In this document: one piece after another, positions 43,416 to 51,466 of the stretch
Layout: every line of letters starts with the position of its first letter
How positions within the stretch are numbered: the stretch's first letter is position 1
Source: Phenylobacterium sp.
Lineage (GTDB): Bacteria > Pseudomonadota > Alphaproteobacteria > Caulobacterales > Caulobacteraceae
NCBI RefSeq assembly: GCF_030698145.1
Contig: NZ_JAUYNW010000011.1
Span: 33,954 to 97,953 of the forward strand
DNA length: 64,000 nt
Reading direction: 5' to 3'
Made by a program: the position numbers and the translations under genes
Notes under the pieces: generated by a model
The model's database searches: none
What the model was told of the DNA's origin: nothing
What the model saw: only the letters and a program-made list of their open reading frames with translations

Positions 43416-44636
43416 TCAGACGCCCACGACCAGGCTGACGGTGGTGGTGGTCGATCCGCCGATATTGAGGGTCTGGACGGTCTTGGCGCCCTCGACCTGG
43501 TAGTCGCCGGCGCGGCCGGTCACCTGCTTGAAGGCGTCCAGCGCCATCCGCACGCCCGTCGCGCCCACGGGATGTCCGCCGCCGATCAGCCCGCCGGAGG
43601 GATTGATCGGCAGCCGCCCGCCGATCTCGATGGAGCCGTCCTCCACCGCCTTCCAGGCCTCGCCCGGCGCCGTCAGGCCCAGATGCTCGATGGCCATGTA
43701 TTCGGTGGTGGTGAAGCAGTCATGGGTCTCCACCGCGTCCAGCTCGCCCACGTCGGCGATCCCGGCCCGGGCGCGCGCGTCGTCGATGGCCCGCTTCACC
43801 TGCGGGAAGACATAGGGCCCGCCCTCGCTGGCCCGCACCTTGCGCTCATAGCTGATCGGCGCGGAGCGATGCCCCCAGCCCTTGATCTGAGGCAGGCTCT
43901 CCAGCGCGATCCCGCGCTTGGCGGCGTACCCGGTCGCCGCCTTCTCCGACGCCAGGAACACCACGGCCGAGCCGTCCGTCACCTGGCCGCAGTCGTTCTT
44001 GCGCATCATCCCCTCGACCACCGGATTGGCCTCGTCGTCGTCGGTGAAGCTCTTGTCGTTGAAAGCCCAGGCCCGCGTCTGGGCGTTGGGGTTCTTGCGG
44101 CCGTTGGCGAAGTTGATCTCCGCGATCCGCATGAGGTGCTCGTACTTCAGCCCGAAGCGGCGGTCATACTCCTCGCCGAGGTCGGAAAAGGCCTTCGGCC
44201 ACAGATAGGTGGCGTCCTGGAACTCATGGCCGGCCCAGGCCGCGGCGCCCAGGTTCTGCGCGGCCTGCTGGCCCGAGACATTGCGCATCATCTCCAGGCC
44301 GACCACGCAGGCGGTGTCATAGCGTCCGGCCTCGATCTCGGCGGTCGCCGCCAGGATCGCCACGCTGCCCGAGGCGCAGGCCGCTTCGTGGCGCGAGGTC
44401 GGCATGCCGTCGAAGTCGGGATGCACCAGGCCGAAGAACCCGCCCAGCAGGCCCTGGCCCGCGAACAGGTCGCCGACGAAGTTGCCGACGTGGCCGGTGT
44501 CGATGTCCTTGGGCTCCAGGTCCACGGCGGCCAGGCCCTGACCCACCACCTCGGCGAAGGCGTCGGCGAAGTCCATCTGCTGCCGCGCCCAGTTCTTGGA
44601 GAAGTCGCTCTGCCAGCCGCCCAGGATGTAGACCAT
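43416..44636 (-). CDS. SCP2-type thiolase (lipid-transfer-protein branch)
   Basis: A thiolase-fold enzyme of 406 residues from ATG 44636 with GAGGAAA upstream. The nucleophile is Cys87 in EAACASGSVAI, and SCP2-type motifs are VETHDCFTTTEYMAI (HDCF replaces NEAF) and GLIGGGHPVGATG. These enzymes cleave or condense branched or bulky acyl-CoA chains, as in steroid and terpenoid side-chain degradation. Works downstream of the CoA ligase encoded immediately after it. Motif copy 4 lies 47 nt upstream of its start. Confidence 0.88.
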   Translation of the reverse strand: MVYILGGWQSDFSKNWARQQMDFADAFAEVVGQGLAAVDLEPKDIDTGHVGNFVGDLFAGQGLLGGFFGLVHPDFDGMPTSRHEAACASGSVAILAATAEIEAGRYDTACVVGLEMMRNVSGQQAAQNLGAAAWAGHEFQDATYLWPKAFSDLGEEYDRRFGLKYEHLMRIAEINFANGRKNPNAQTRAWAFNDKSFTDDDEANPVVEGMMRKNDCGQVTDGSAVVFLASEKAATGYAAKRGIALESLPQIKGWGHRSAPISYERKVRASEGGPYVFPQVKRAIDDARARAGIADVGELDAVETHDCFTTTEYMAIEHLGLTAPGEAWKAVEDGSIEIGGRLPINPSGGLIGGGHPVGATGVRMALDAFKQVTGRAGDYQVEGAKTVQTLNIGGSTTTTVSLVVGV

Positions 44637-44668
44637 GGTTTCCTCGCTCGGCCATTGAGGCCCGAAAT

Positions 44669-44692
44669 TGTCAGTCTGATTGTACAAGTGAA
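44669..44692 (-). promoter_or_regulatory. Cluster motif, copy 4
   Basis: Minus strand reads TTCACTTGTACAATCAGACT. The ACTTGT core ends 47 nt before the SCP2-thiolase ATG. The site overlaps the 3' end and stop codon of the upstream SDR gene. Confidence 0.6.
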
Positions 44693-45609
44693 CGGGTGGG
44701 ATCCAAAGTCCGGCGCCCGTCCATGAAGGCGGCGAAGGCCTGGTGTGCGTCGTCATAGGGCTCGCGCGGCTCGGCGGTCAGGGCGATGCCCACGGCGGCG
44801 CCTATCTGTCCGGTTTCCAGCCGCACCGGCGGGCCTTCCACGGTCCTGGCCGCGCGCATAAGGCAGCCGCCGGAGACCAGGGTCTGGCCGGTGACGTCGC
44901 AGGCATCGCTGACCAGCCAGGAGACCAGGGGCGCCACCGCCGCCGGGTCCATGCGCACGGCGACATCGGGCGCGACGAACGTCTCGGTCATGGCGGTCAG
45001 GGCATAGGGCGCGATGGCGTTGATCTTGAGGCCGCGGGCGGCGCCCTCCACGGCCAGGCCGCGGACCAGGCCGATCAGAGCCGCCTTGGACGAGGCGTAG
45101 GCCGCCATGCCGTCGCCGCCGTGCAGGCCGGCCGACGAGGCGCTGACCACGATCCGGCCCGAGCCCGAAGCCGACAGGGCCGGCCACGCCGCCCGGACCA
45201 GGTCAAAGGCGCCGAAGAAGTTGATGTCGAAGATCTTCCGGAAGCCCTCGCGGGTCTGGCGATGCAGGCGAAGCGTCTCGGGCACGCCTGCGTTGGAGAC
45301 CACGGCGTCCAGCCGGCCGAATTCCGTCATCGCCTGGGCGACCAGCGCCTCGCCGGCTTCCGGGTCCTCGGCCGGAACGAGACTTGCCGCCGCCCGGCCG
45401 CCGGCGGCGCGGATCTCGGCCGCGACCGCTTCGGCGCTCGAGGGCTGGCCGCGGTCGGTCCAGCGATTGTTGACCACCACGTTCGCCCCGCGCGCGGCGA
45501 GGTCCAGGGCGTAGGCGCGGCCCAACCCCTTGCCCGCACCGGTGACGATCACCACCCGATCGCGCATGTCGCGCGCGGTCCCCGCGCTCTCCTCGGTCGT
45601 CTCCGGCAT
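44671..45609 (-). CDS. SDR-family oxidoreductase (third in cluster)
   Basis: Short-chain dehydrogenase of 312 residues. The cofactor loop is TGAGKGLGRAYAL; VVVNNRWTDR and VVSNAGVPET follow; catalytic residues are in VVSASSAGLHGGDGMAAYASSKAA (SxxxYxxxK). The N-terminal leader (MPETTEESAGTARDM) and the ~50-residue C-terminal extension are similar to MFE-2/hydroxysteroid-type dehydrogenases acting on CoA esters. The latter link is an inference from length and layout. Motif copy 5 is 47 nt upstream of its ATG. Confidence 0.85.
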   Translation of the reverse strand: MPETTEESAGTARDMRDRVVIVTGAGKGLGRAYALDLAARGANVVVNNRWTDRGQPSSAEAVAAEIRAAGGRAAASLVPAEDPEAGEALVAQAMTEFGRLDAVVSNAGVPETLRLHRQTREGFRKIFDINFFGAFDLVRAAWPALSASGSGRIVVSASSAGLHGGDGMAAYASSKAALIGLVRGLAVEGAARGLKINAIAPYALTAMTETFVAPDVAVRMDPAAVAPLVSWLVSDACDVTGQTLVSGGCLMRAARTVEGPPVRLETGQIGAAVGIALTAEPREPYDDAHQAFAAFMDGRRTLDPTRSLVQSD

Positions 45610-45643
45610 ATGGCGGTCCCTTCCGGCCGCCGATCATCCACAC

Positions 45644-45665
45644 ATCGTATCGTTATGCAAGTGAC
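45644..45665 (-). promoter_or_regulatory. Cluster motif, copy 5 (consensus-like)
   Basis: Minus strand reads GTCACTTGCATAACGATACG. Its core ends 47 nt before the SDR ATG, and the TAA within the motif is also the stop codon of the upstream DapB-like gene. Confidence 0.7.
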
Positions 45666-46735
45666 GGATGGGATCGGCCTGTCAGGTCACTGAGCTCTCC
45701 TCGAAACGGCGTCGCGAACGGCCGCGTCATCACCCCCGGCGGTGCAGCGCGGACCAGGGGGATCGAATTGATCACCGTTCCGGCGACGCCCAGTTGCTCG
45801 GCCGAGGTGGCGCTCGTATCGCCGGCCCGCTTCTCCAGGTCGACCGACAAGCGCACGCCCGGTTGGCCCTCGACATGGATGCGCCACAGCGGCGGGTCCG
45901 GCTCCGCCAGATGGGCCGTCTCCATGTACCAGTGGATCGACATGGTGAGCTTGGCCGCGCCTCCCACGATCGCGCGCCAACGCCAGTTCACATGGCTGAT
46001 CCCACCGAGCGCGATGCGCCCAGCCGCCACGCTCAAGTCCTCCGAGGCAGGGAAGGCCTTATGGTCGGTGTCGATGCGTTCCGGGGCCAGACCCAAATGC
46101 TCGGCCATGGCCGAGAGCACCTCGGCGTACATGCCATTAAGTGACGAGGCGGCCCCCCAGTCGGGGGCGTCAATCGCCAGAGGATCGGACCCGAACCCCA
46201 GGATCTTGAACACATAATCGGGATTTCGCATGCCCCTGCAATCGACGCTTTCCACCACCTCGACGTGGTCGAGCTGCGAACAGACGCCGGTCGCCACCAC
46301 CGCGAGCTGCTCGGCGGCGAAGCCCGGATTCAGACCCGCGGCCATCAGGGTGGCGCCGCCCGCCGCGCAGGCCGCCTCCAGGGCCGCCAGCCGCGCCCCG
46401 CCCCAGTGCCGAGGACGGCTGTAGCCGTTGATGCTGATGACGTTCTTGCCCGCGGCCAGCAACTTCAGGATCTCGGCGTCGTGAGAGCCATAGGGCGGGG
46501 CCAGGCGCGCGCAGTGGATCACCACGTCGGCGTCCAGCGCCAGGATCTCCTCGACGTCGCGGGTGGCGATCACCCCCGTGGGCGGCCGCCGCGCGATGTC
46601 GCCGGCGTCGCGCCCGGCCTTGTCCTCGCCGTAGACATAGAGGCCCACCAGCTCCATCGCCGGATGGTCGATGACCGCCCTCAGGCAGGTCTTGCCCATG
46701 GCCCCGGTGGCCCACTGGATGACGCGGTGCTTCAT
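45653..46735 (-). CDS. DapB-like NAD(P)-dependent oxidoreductase
   Basis: A 360-residue protein with an N-terminal Rossmann fold (VIQWATGAMGKTCLRAVIDH) and the ...DVVIHCARL...GKNVISINGYS layout seen in dihydrodipicolinate-reductase-like and 2,4-diaminopentanoate-dehydrogenase-like proteins. A C-terminal domain (about 140-330) carries no known catalytic motif that can be named. Relatives occur in catabolic clusters of mycobacteria and sphingomonads. Lysine synthesis is unlikely, as the protein is about 90 residues longer than DapB. Motif copy 6 lies 47 nt before the start. Confidence 0.7.
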   Translation of the reverse strand: MKHRVIQWATGAMGKTCLRAVIDHPAMELVGLYVYGEDKAGRDAGDIARRPPTGVIATRDVEEILALDADVVIHCARLAPPYGSHDAEILKLLAAGKNVISINGYSRPRHWGGARLAALEAACAAGGATLMAAGLNPGFAAEQLAVVATGVCSQLDHVEVVESVDCRGMRNPDYVFKILGFGSDPLAIDAPDWGAASSLNGMYAEVLSAMAEHLGLAPERIDTDHKAFPASEDLSVAAGRIALGGISHVNWRWRAIVGGAAKLTMSIHWYMETAHLAEPDPPLWRIHVEGQPGVRLSVDLEKRAGDTSATSAEQLGVAGTVINSIPLVRAAPPGVMTRPFATPFRGELSDLTGRSHPSLA

Positions 46736-46771
46736 GACCCCTCGCTGAACTCGGGAGAGCCTAGCCGATCA

Positions 46772-46792
46772 AGTATCGTTATGAAAGTGACT
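46772..46792 (-). promoter_or_regulatory. Cluster motif, copy 6
   Basis: Minus strand reads GTCACTTTCATAACGATACT. The core (ACTTTC) ends 47 nt before the DapB-like ATG, the same distance as copies 4 and 5. Confidence 0.65.
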
Positions 46793-46808
46793 GCGTTGAC
46801 GGCGAGCG

Positions 46809-47756
46809 CTAGTCCGCCGCCTCGACCGCCCGTGGCGCGTCGGCCTCGATGACCTCGAAGGTCACGTCGTGCGCCTCGACCGGCTGACTGCAGCACGAGC
46901 ATGTCACCGCGGGCTCAAGGTCGTGGCCATCGGCCTTGTGCCGCAACAGCAGCGGCGGCCCTTCGGGCGAGACATAGTACTTGTCCCCCCACTGCAGGAG
47001 CATCAACAGGATGGGGTAGTAGTCGATCCCCTTCTCGGTTAGCCGGTACTCGGAGCGCCGGCCGCCCAGATCGTGCGCGCGGATTACGCCCTGCGCTGTG
47101 AGCCAGGACAGCCGCTCGGACAGGATGTTCGTGGCCATGGCCGTGTCGCGATGGATCTCGTCGAACCGTCGCAGTCCCGTGAAGATCGAGCGCAACACGA
47201 GGCTCGCCCAGCGGTCCCCGGTGATCTGGGCCACGTCCACCATCAGGCTCGAGGCGCTCACAGCGGCGTGGCGGTGCTGGCGGCGGCGGCTGTAGCGGGC
47301 GGCCATCCAGCCCACGCCGGGCCCCTCGGTCCAGTCCACGTCGCGGGCGCTGATCTCGTCGCCGCACTTCAGGCAGGTCGGAACCGGTTCGAAGACGTGG
47401 CCGCAGGTGCGGTGCCTCAACCGGAGCTGCAGCTTGCCCGCGGGCGGGCTCCAGCGCCGCTCCCAGCGCAGCATCATCAGGGCCGGCCAATAGAGGTCGA
47501 GGCCCTTGGGGGTCAGGCGATACTCGAACCTTGGCGGCGCGGTGCTGTAGGGCGTTTTAACCAGCACGTCGGCGGCCACCAGCCGCTTCAGCCGGTCGCT
47601 GAGCAGGGTCTGAAGGAGGCCTGTGCGCGTGCGATATTCGTCGAACCGCCGCGCCCCGATCCAGGATGCTTCGAGGATCAGCAGGACGGAGGTGTCCCCC
47701 ACCACCTCCAGCGCCCGCCAGATCGAGCAGGTGCGGATGAACTTCGACGTGATCAT
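46809..47756 (-). CDS. Tandem-domain HxlR-family regulator (second copy)
   Basis: A 315-residue paralog of the regulator at 37904-38866, from ATG 47756. Two HxlR winged-helix units are present: LEVVGDTSVLLILEASWIGA and a second around ITGDRWASLVLRSIFTGLRR. Cys motifs follow each (HRTCGHVFEPVPTCLKCGDE and HKADGHDLEPAVTCSCCSQ); the second lacks the first Cys, so it may not bind zinc. Motif copy 7 is 32 nt upstream of the start, which suggests autoregulation. Confidence 0.83.
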   Translation of the reverse strand: MITSKFIRTCSIWRALEVVGDTSVLLILEASWIGARRFDEYRTRTGLLQTLLSDRLKRLVAADVLVKTPYSTAPPRFEYRLTPKGLDLYWPALMMLRWERRWSPPAGKLQLRLRHRTCGHVFEPVPTCLKCGDEISARDVDWTEGPGVGWMAARYSRRRQHRHAAVSASSLMVDVAQITGDRWASLVLRSIFTGLRRFDEIHRDTAMATNILSERLSWLTAQGVIRAHDLGGRRSEYRLTEKGIDYYPILLMLLQWGDKYYVSPEGPPLLLRHKADGHDLEPAVTCSCCSQPVEAHDVTFEVIEADAPRAVEAAD

Positions 47757-47780
47757 GGTCGCAAGAGTCGCGGAACGGGT

Positions 47781-47797
47781 GCGACTATGCAAGTCGC
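47781..47797 (-). promoter_or_regulatory. Cluster motif, copy 7, perfect dyad
   Basis: GCGACT-ATGCA-AGTCGC has perfect 6-bp arms around a 5-bp centre. The minus strand reads GCGACTTGCATAGTCGC, matching the ACTTGCAT core. It lies before the second HxlR gene, its likely regulator. Confidence 0.65.
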
Positions 47798-47818
47798 TTC
47801 AACGCCGCGGCGACCGGA

Positions 47819-49507
47819 TCAGGTCGCGGCGACGCCGGCCAGTTCGCGCCTCAGCACCTTTCCCAGGGGATTGCGCGGCAGGGCCTCGACCACGCGCAGC
47901 TTCTCCGGCAGCTTGAACGTCGCGATGTCGTGGCCCTTCAGGTGGGCAGTCAGCTCTTCGAGCGTCAGCGCCTTGCCGGGCCGAAGCGCCACGACGGCGC
48001 AGACCCGCTCTCCCAGCCGCTCGTCCGGATAGGCCGCGCAGCCCGCCTCGCGCACGCTCGGATGGCTTTCGATCATGACGTCCAGCTCCGCGGGGGAGAT
48101 GTTCTGCCCTCCTCGGATGATGATCTCCTTGCACCGGCCGACGAAGCGATAGAACCGACCGCCGCCGTCCGGGGTGATCTCGAACAGGTCGCCGGTGCGG
48201 AAGAACCCCTGGTCGTCGAAGGCCTGCCGGGACAATTCGGGCGCCTTCCAATAGCCGTCGAAGGTCATGGCGCCGGCGATGCGCAGCTCGCCTTCTATCC
48301 CCGGCTCGGTGATCTCGCCGCCGCCCTCGGGGTCAACCAGCCGCGTGCGGATCTTGGAGGGAAACGCCGCCGGCCAATCCAGGCCCTTGGCGCCGAAGCG
48401 GGGGAAGAACCGCGCGCGCTGCTCGGGATCGGGAATGGCCTCGCCGGTGGAGAACAGCGAAGTTCCCTCGTTCGAACCGAACACGTTCATCACCGTCACG
48501 CCGTGGCGGTCCTGCCAGCCCTTGACCATCCAGGGCGCCAGGGGAGCGGAGCCCGAACCCAGGCAGCGCAGCCTGGACAGGTCGGTCGCCGACAGCAGGG
48601 CCTCGTTCTGCAGCAGCATGTTCAGGATCGCGGGCGGCGCCACGGTGTAGGCCACGCCCTCGTCCTGCATCTGGGACAGGAAGATCGGCAGGTCGAAGGG
48701 GTGGTGCTGAATCAGCCGGCCCTGGCAGACCAGCCACGGCATGACCATGCCCCCGATGGCCGCGATGTTGATCAGCGGGAAGGGGTTCAAGATGGTGTCG
48801 CCGGGCCTGAGGCGGGCGGCCTCCGCCAGGGCCTCGCCATTGACCACCCAGTGGTCGTGGTGCCGCGGCACGCCCTTGGGCGCGGCCTCCGTGCCCGAGG
48901 TCCAGCAGACGGTCAGCGCCTCGGCCGCGTCCAGATCGGCCGGGGTGGGATAGGGTGTCGCAGGCGCCTGCGCCATCAGCGGGTCGAGCGCGTGAGCGCC
49001 GGTCGGCGCCACGGCGGCCAGGCTGAGCACCTGCGCGTCGGTCACACCTTCCGCCCTCAACTCCAGCAGCATGGCGGCGTGGTCGCAGCCATGGAAATCG
49101 CCGACGGTCAGGTAGAGCTTCGGCTCCACGATCGGCAGGATCTGACGCAGCTCGTGCCCGCGATAGGCCATGGCCACGGGACTCAGGATGGCCCCCATGC
49201 GGGCGCAGGCGAGAAAGGCCAAGACGCCCTCGACCAGATTGGGCAACTGCGTCGCCACCACGTCGCCGCGCCCGACGCCAAGAGCGGCGAAGACCGCCGC
49301 CATGGCGTCCACCCGAGCGTCAACCTGTGCGTAGGTCAGCCTTTGGGGCGCAGTCCCCGCCAGGGCCTGGCGGTTGGGCGCATCCGCCAAGGCCTCCTCG
49401 CCGGGGCGCGCCGCGACGGCCTTGCGGAAAAGCGCGTCGACGGTCTCGCCACGCCACCATCCCCTGCTGCGAAAGTCCGCGACGCGTTCAGGCGAACTAG
49501 GGCGCAA
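47819..49507 (-). CDS. Acyl-CoA ligase (AMP-forming)
   Basis: AMP-dependent ligase of about 562 residues. The loop LTVCWTSGTEAAPKGVPRHH is a variant of the usual TSGTTGxPK (Thr-Ala replaces Thr-Thr). A-motifs YWKAPELSRQAF..FFRTGDLFEI and the C-terminal EIIIRGGQNISPAELD, PRNPLGKVLRREL with the catalytic Lys are clear. Start TTG 49507 is favoured by GGGAGG 5 nt upstream; ATG 49573 would place the start next to motif copy 8 and lacks an SD. It resembles cyclohexanecarboxylate- or medium-chain-type ligases; the substrate is unknown. Confidence 0.82.
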   Translation of the reverse strand: MRPSSPERVADFRSRGWWRGETVDALFRKAVAARPGEEALADAPNRQALAGTAPQRLTYAQVDARVDAMAAVFAALGVGRGDVVATQLPNLVEGVLAFLACARMGAILSPVAMAYRGHELRQILPIVEPKLYLTVGDFHGCDHAAMLLELRAEGVTDAQVLSLAAVAPTGAHALDPLMAQAPATPYPTPADLDAAEALTVCWTSGTEAAPKGVPRHHDHWVVNGEALAEAARLRPGDTILNPFPLINIAAIGGMVMPWLVCQGRLIQHHPFDLPIFLSQMQDEGVAYTVAPPAILNMLLQNEALLSATDLSRLRCLGSGSAPLAPWMVKGWQDRHGVTVMNVFGSNEGTSLFSTGEAIPDPEQRARFFPRFGAKGLDWPAAFPSKIRTRLVDPEGGGEITEPGIEGELRIAGAMTFDGYWKAPELSRQAFDDQGFFRTGDLFEITPDGGGRFYRFVGRCKEIIIRGGQNISPAELDVMIESHPSVREAGCAAYPDERLGERVCAVVALRPGKALTLEELTAHLKGHDIATFKLPEKLRVVEALPRNPLGKVLRRELAGVAAT

Positions 49508-49573
49508 GCTCGCCTCCCGGCTGGAATAGGGGTTCAGCGGCTGGCTCTCCCGCTTCAGCCCAAGCGGTCGCAT

Positions 49574-49598
49574 AGTCAGTATTGTATTGCAAGTGACT
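49574..49598 (-). promoter_or_regulatory. Cluster motif, copy 8
   Basis: Minus strand reads AGTCACTTGCAATACAATAC followed by TGACT, so the outer AGTCA/TGACT arms are complementary. It is upstream of the acyl-CoA ligase and lies 146 bp before the divergent protease start. Confidence 0.6.
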
Positions 49599-49743
49599 AC
49601 TAGCACGTTTGCAGAGGCTCTGGACAGCGGGCGGGTCGGTCTGATGCGGTTCATGAGACAACCCAAAAGTGTTTTCGTAACTTGATCTACCTTGAAAGGC
49701 GTGACGATGCTGTGGGCCATCGTGTGGCGAACGGGGTGATCCA

Positions 49744-51429
49744 ATGGCTGACTTCACGCTGAAATACGGACAGGGCGAACTCAAACTCTCGCAGAGCAAG
49801 ACGCTCATCGGCGTCCGGCCCAAGCGCAATCGCGAGGCCGACGCCAATACCGCCGTCGGCATGGCCCTGCAGGGCGCGGACTGGACCGACCAGGGCACGC
49901 TGGGCGGGTTCCGGATTGTGGCGATCGACGACGCGCGGGTCGACGCCGACGCCGCGCTCGACCGGGTGCGGATGGACGGAGCGGTGGCCACCGGCACCCA
50001 CGTCTTCGAACTGCCGCAGGGCAAGGGCCTCTACGTGCCCACCGGCGATGTCTATGTTGAGTTCAAGGGCGGGAGCTCAGAGAGCGCGCGCCAGGCGACG
50101 ATCGACAAGTTCTCGCTATCCATCAAGGAGGCGCGCGGGGAGGATGGCTTCATCTTCACCGTGACCCCCGACTCGCCCAATCCGATCAAGGTCGCGGCCG
50201 GCCTCCAGCAGGATCCGATCGTTGACATCGCCGAGCCGGACCTGGCCAGCCGGGCCGCGGTCAAGGCGCCCCTGATGCCGATGGACTCGCTGTTGGGCGA
50301 GCAATGGCACCTGCAAAACAAGGGTCGGCACCGGGGCACGACCCAAGGCTTCCTGCAGGGCGCCGACGCCCGGGTGGTGGAGGCCTGGAGTGCGGCCGGC
50401 ACCCTGGGTCAGCCTGATGTGGTGGTCGCCGTCATCGACGACGGGTTCGACTTGAAGCATCCCGACTTCTCCATGCCGGGCAAGATCATCCACAAATGGG
50501 ATTTCACCCGAAAGAACGACGACCCCAAGCCGGAGCCAGGTGATTGGCACGGCACGGCCTGCGCGGGTGTGGCCTTGGCCTCGGCCGGCGGCGGCGGCGT
50601 GGTCGGCGCCGCGCCGGGTTGCACCCTGATGCCGGTCCGCTGGGGCCCCGACCTGTCGGACGCCCAGCTCGAGGCCTGGTTCAACCATGTGACGATCAAG
50701 GGCGCGTGGGTGGTCAGTTGCAGCTGGGGGGCGCTGAACCCGTTCTTCCCGCTGTCGACGCGGGCCGCGCGCGCGATCACGAAATGCGCGCGCGAAGGCC
50801 GGGGCGGTCGCGGCTGCGTCGTCGTCTTCGCGGCGGGCAATGAGAACAGCGACACCAACAACCCGGCGGCCGGCACGGTCTCCGGGTTCGCCAATCATCC
50901 TGACGTGATCGCCGTGGCCGCCAGCAACAGCCGCGACCAGAGATCGAATTATTCCAACTTCGGCGCGGCGATATCCGTCTGCGCCCCGTCCAGCGGCGCC
51001 GGCGGTTGGGGGGTGCTGACCTCCGATGTGACCGGGACGGCCGGCGCGGGAGCCTTCCTGGGCTATGCCGAGGGCGACTACACCTACGACTTCGGCGGCA
51101 CCTCGAGCGCCTGCCCGCTCGTCGCCGGGATCGCCGCGCTGGTCCTGTCGGTCAAGCCCAACCTCAGTAGCGCCGAGGTCAAGCGCCTGCTGCAGAGCAC
51201 CGCGCGCAAGATCGGCCCTCCGTCCAGCTACAAGAACGGGCGCTCGCGCCAATTCGGGCATGGCTGCGTCAACGCCCTGGCCGCCGTGCGCACGGTGCTG
51301 CCGCAGGCCCAGCCGGTGGTCGCCGCCCTCAGCGCAGCGGCTCGGCAGGCCAATGCGACGCCGGCTCAAGCTAAGGCGACGCCCGCGCCATCAAAGGCCA
51401 AGCCGGCGCGCGCCAAGGCGATGAGCTAG
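49744..51429 (+). CDS. Subtilisin-like (S8) serine protease without signal peptide
   Basis: Protease of 561 residues. The catalytic triad is visible: Asp232 in VIDDGFDLKHPDF, His269 in WHGTACAGVA, Ser454 in GGTSSACPLVAG, plus oxyanion Asn366 in AAGNEN. A ~190-residue N-terminal region carries no known domain and may be an inhibitory prodomain or a targeting domain. No Sec or Tat signal is seen (MADFTLKYGQGELKLSQSKT), so it may stay in the cytoplasm or use another route. The tail is Ala/Lys/Pro-rich (AKATPAPSKAKPARAK). Divergent from the acyl-CoA ligase. Confidence 0.88.
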   Translation: MADFTLKYGQGELKLSQSKTLIGVRPKRNREADANTAVGMALQGADWTDQGTLGGFRIVAIDDARVDADAALDRVRMDGAVATGTHVFELPQGKGLYVPTGDVYVEFKGGSSESARQATIDKFSLSIKEARGEDGFIFTVTPDSPNPIKVAAGLQQDPIVDIAEPDLASRAAVKAPLMPMDSLLGEQWHLQNKGRHRGTTQGFLQGADARVVEAWSAAGTLGQPDVVVAVIDDGFDLKHPDFSMPGKIIHKWDFTRKNDDPKPEPGDWHGTACAGVALASAGGGGVVGAAPGCTLMPVRWGPDLSDAQLEAWFNHVTIKGAWVVSCSWGALNPFFPLSTRAARAITKCAREGRGGRGCVVVFAAGNENSDTNNPAAGTVSGFANHPDVIAVAASNSRDQRSNYSNFGAAISVCAPSSGAGGWGVLTSDVTGTAGAGAFLGYAEGDYTYDFGGTSSACPLVAGIAALVLSVKPNLSSAEVKRLLQSTARKIGPPSSYKNGRSRQFGHGCVNALAAVRTVLPQAQPVVAALSAAARQANATPAQAKATPAPSKAKPARAKAMS

Positions 51430-51466
51430 GCCCTCGCCTCTTCCAAGGTGCGGTTCGTGAAAGTGG

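Noticed and set aside
28889..49700. tRNA-Val as an integration site for a mobile catabolic island
   Set aside because: No integrase, no repeat of the tRNA 3' end near 49.6 kb and no insertion sequence were seen, so island insertion is not supported.
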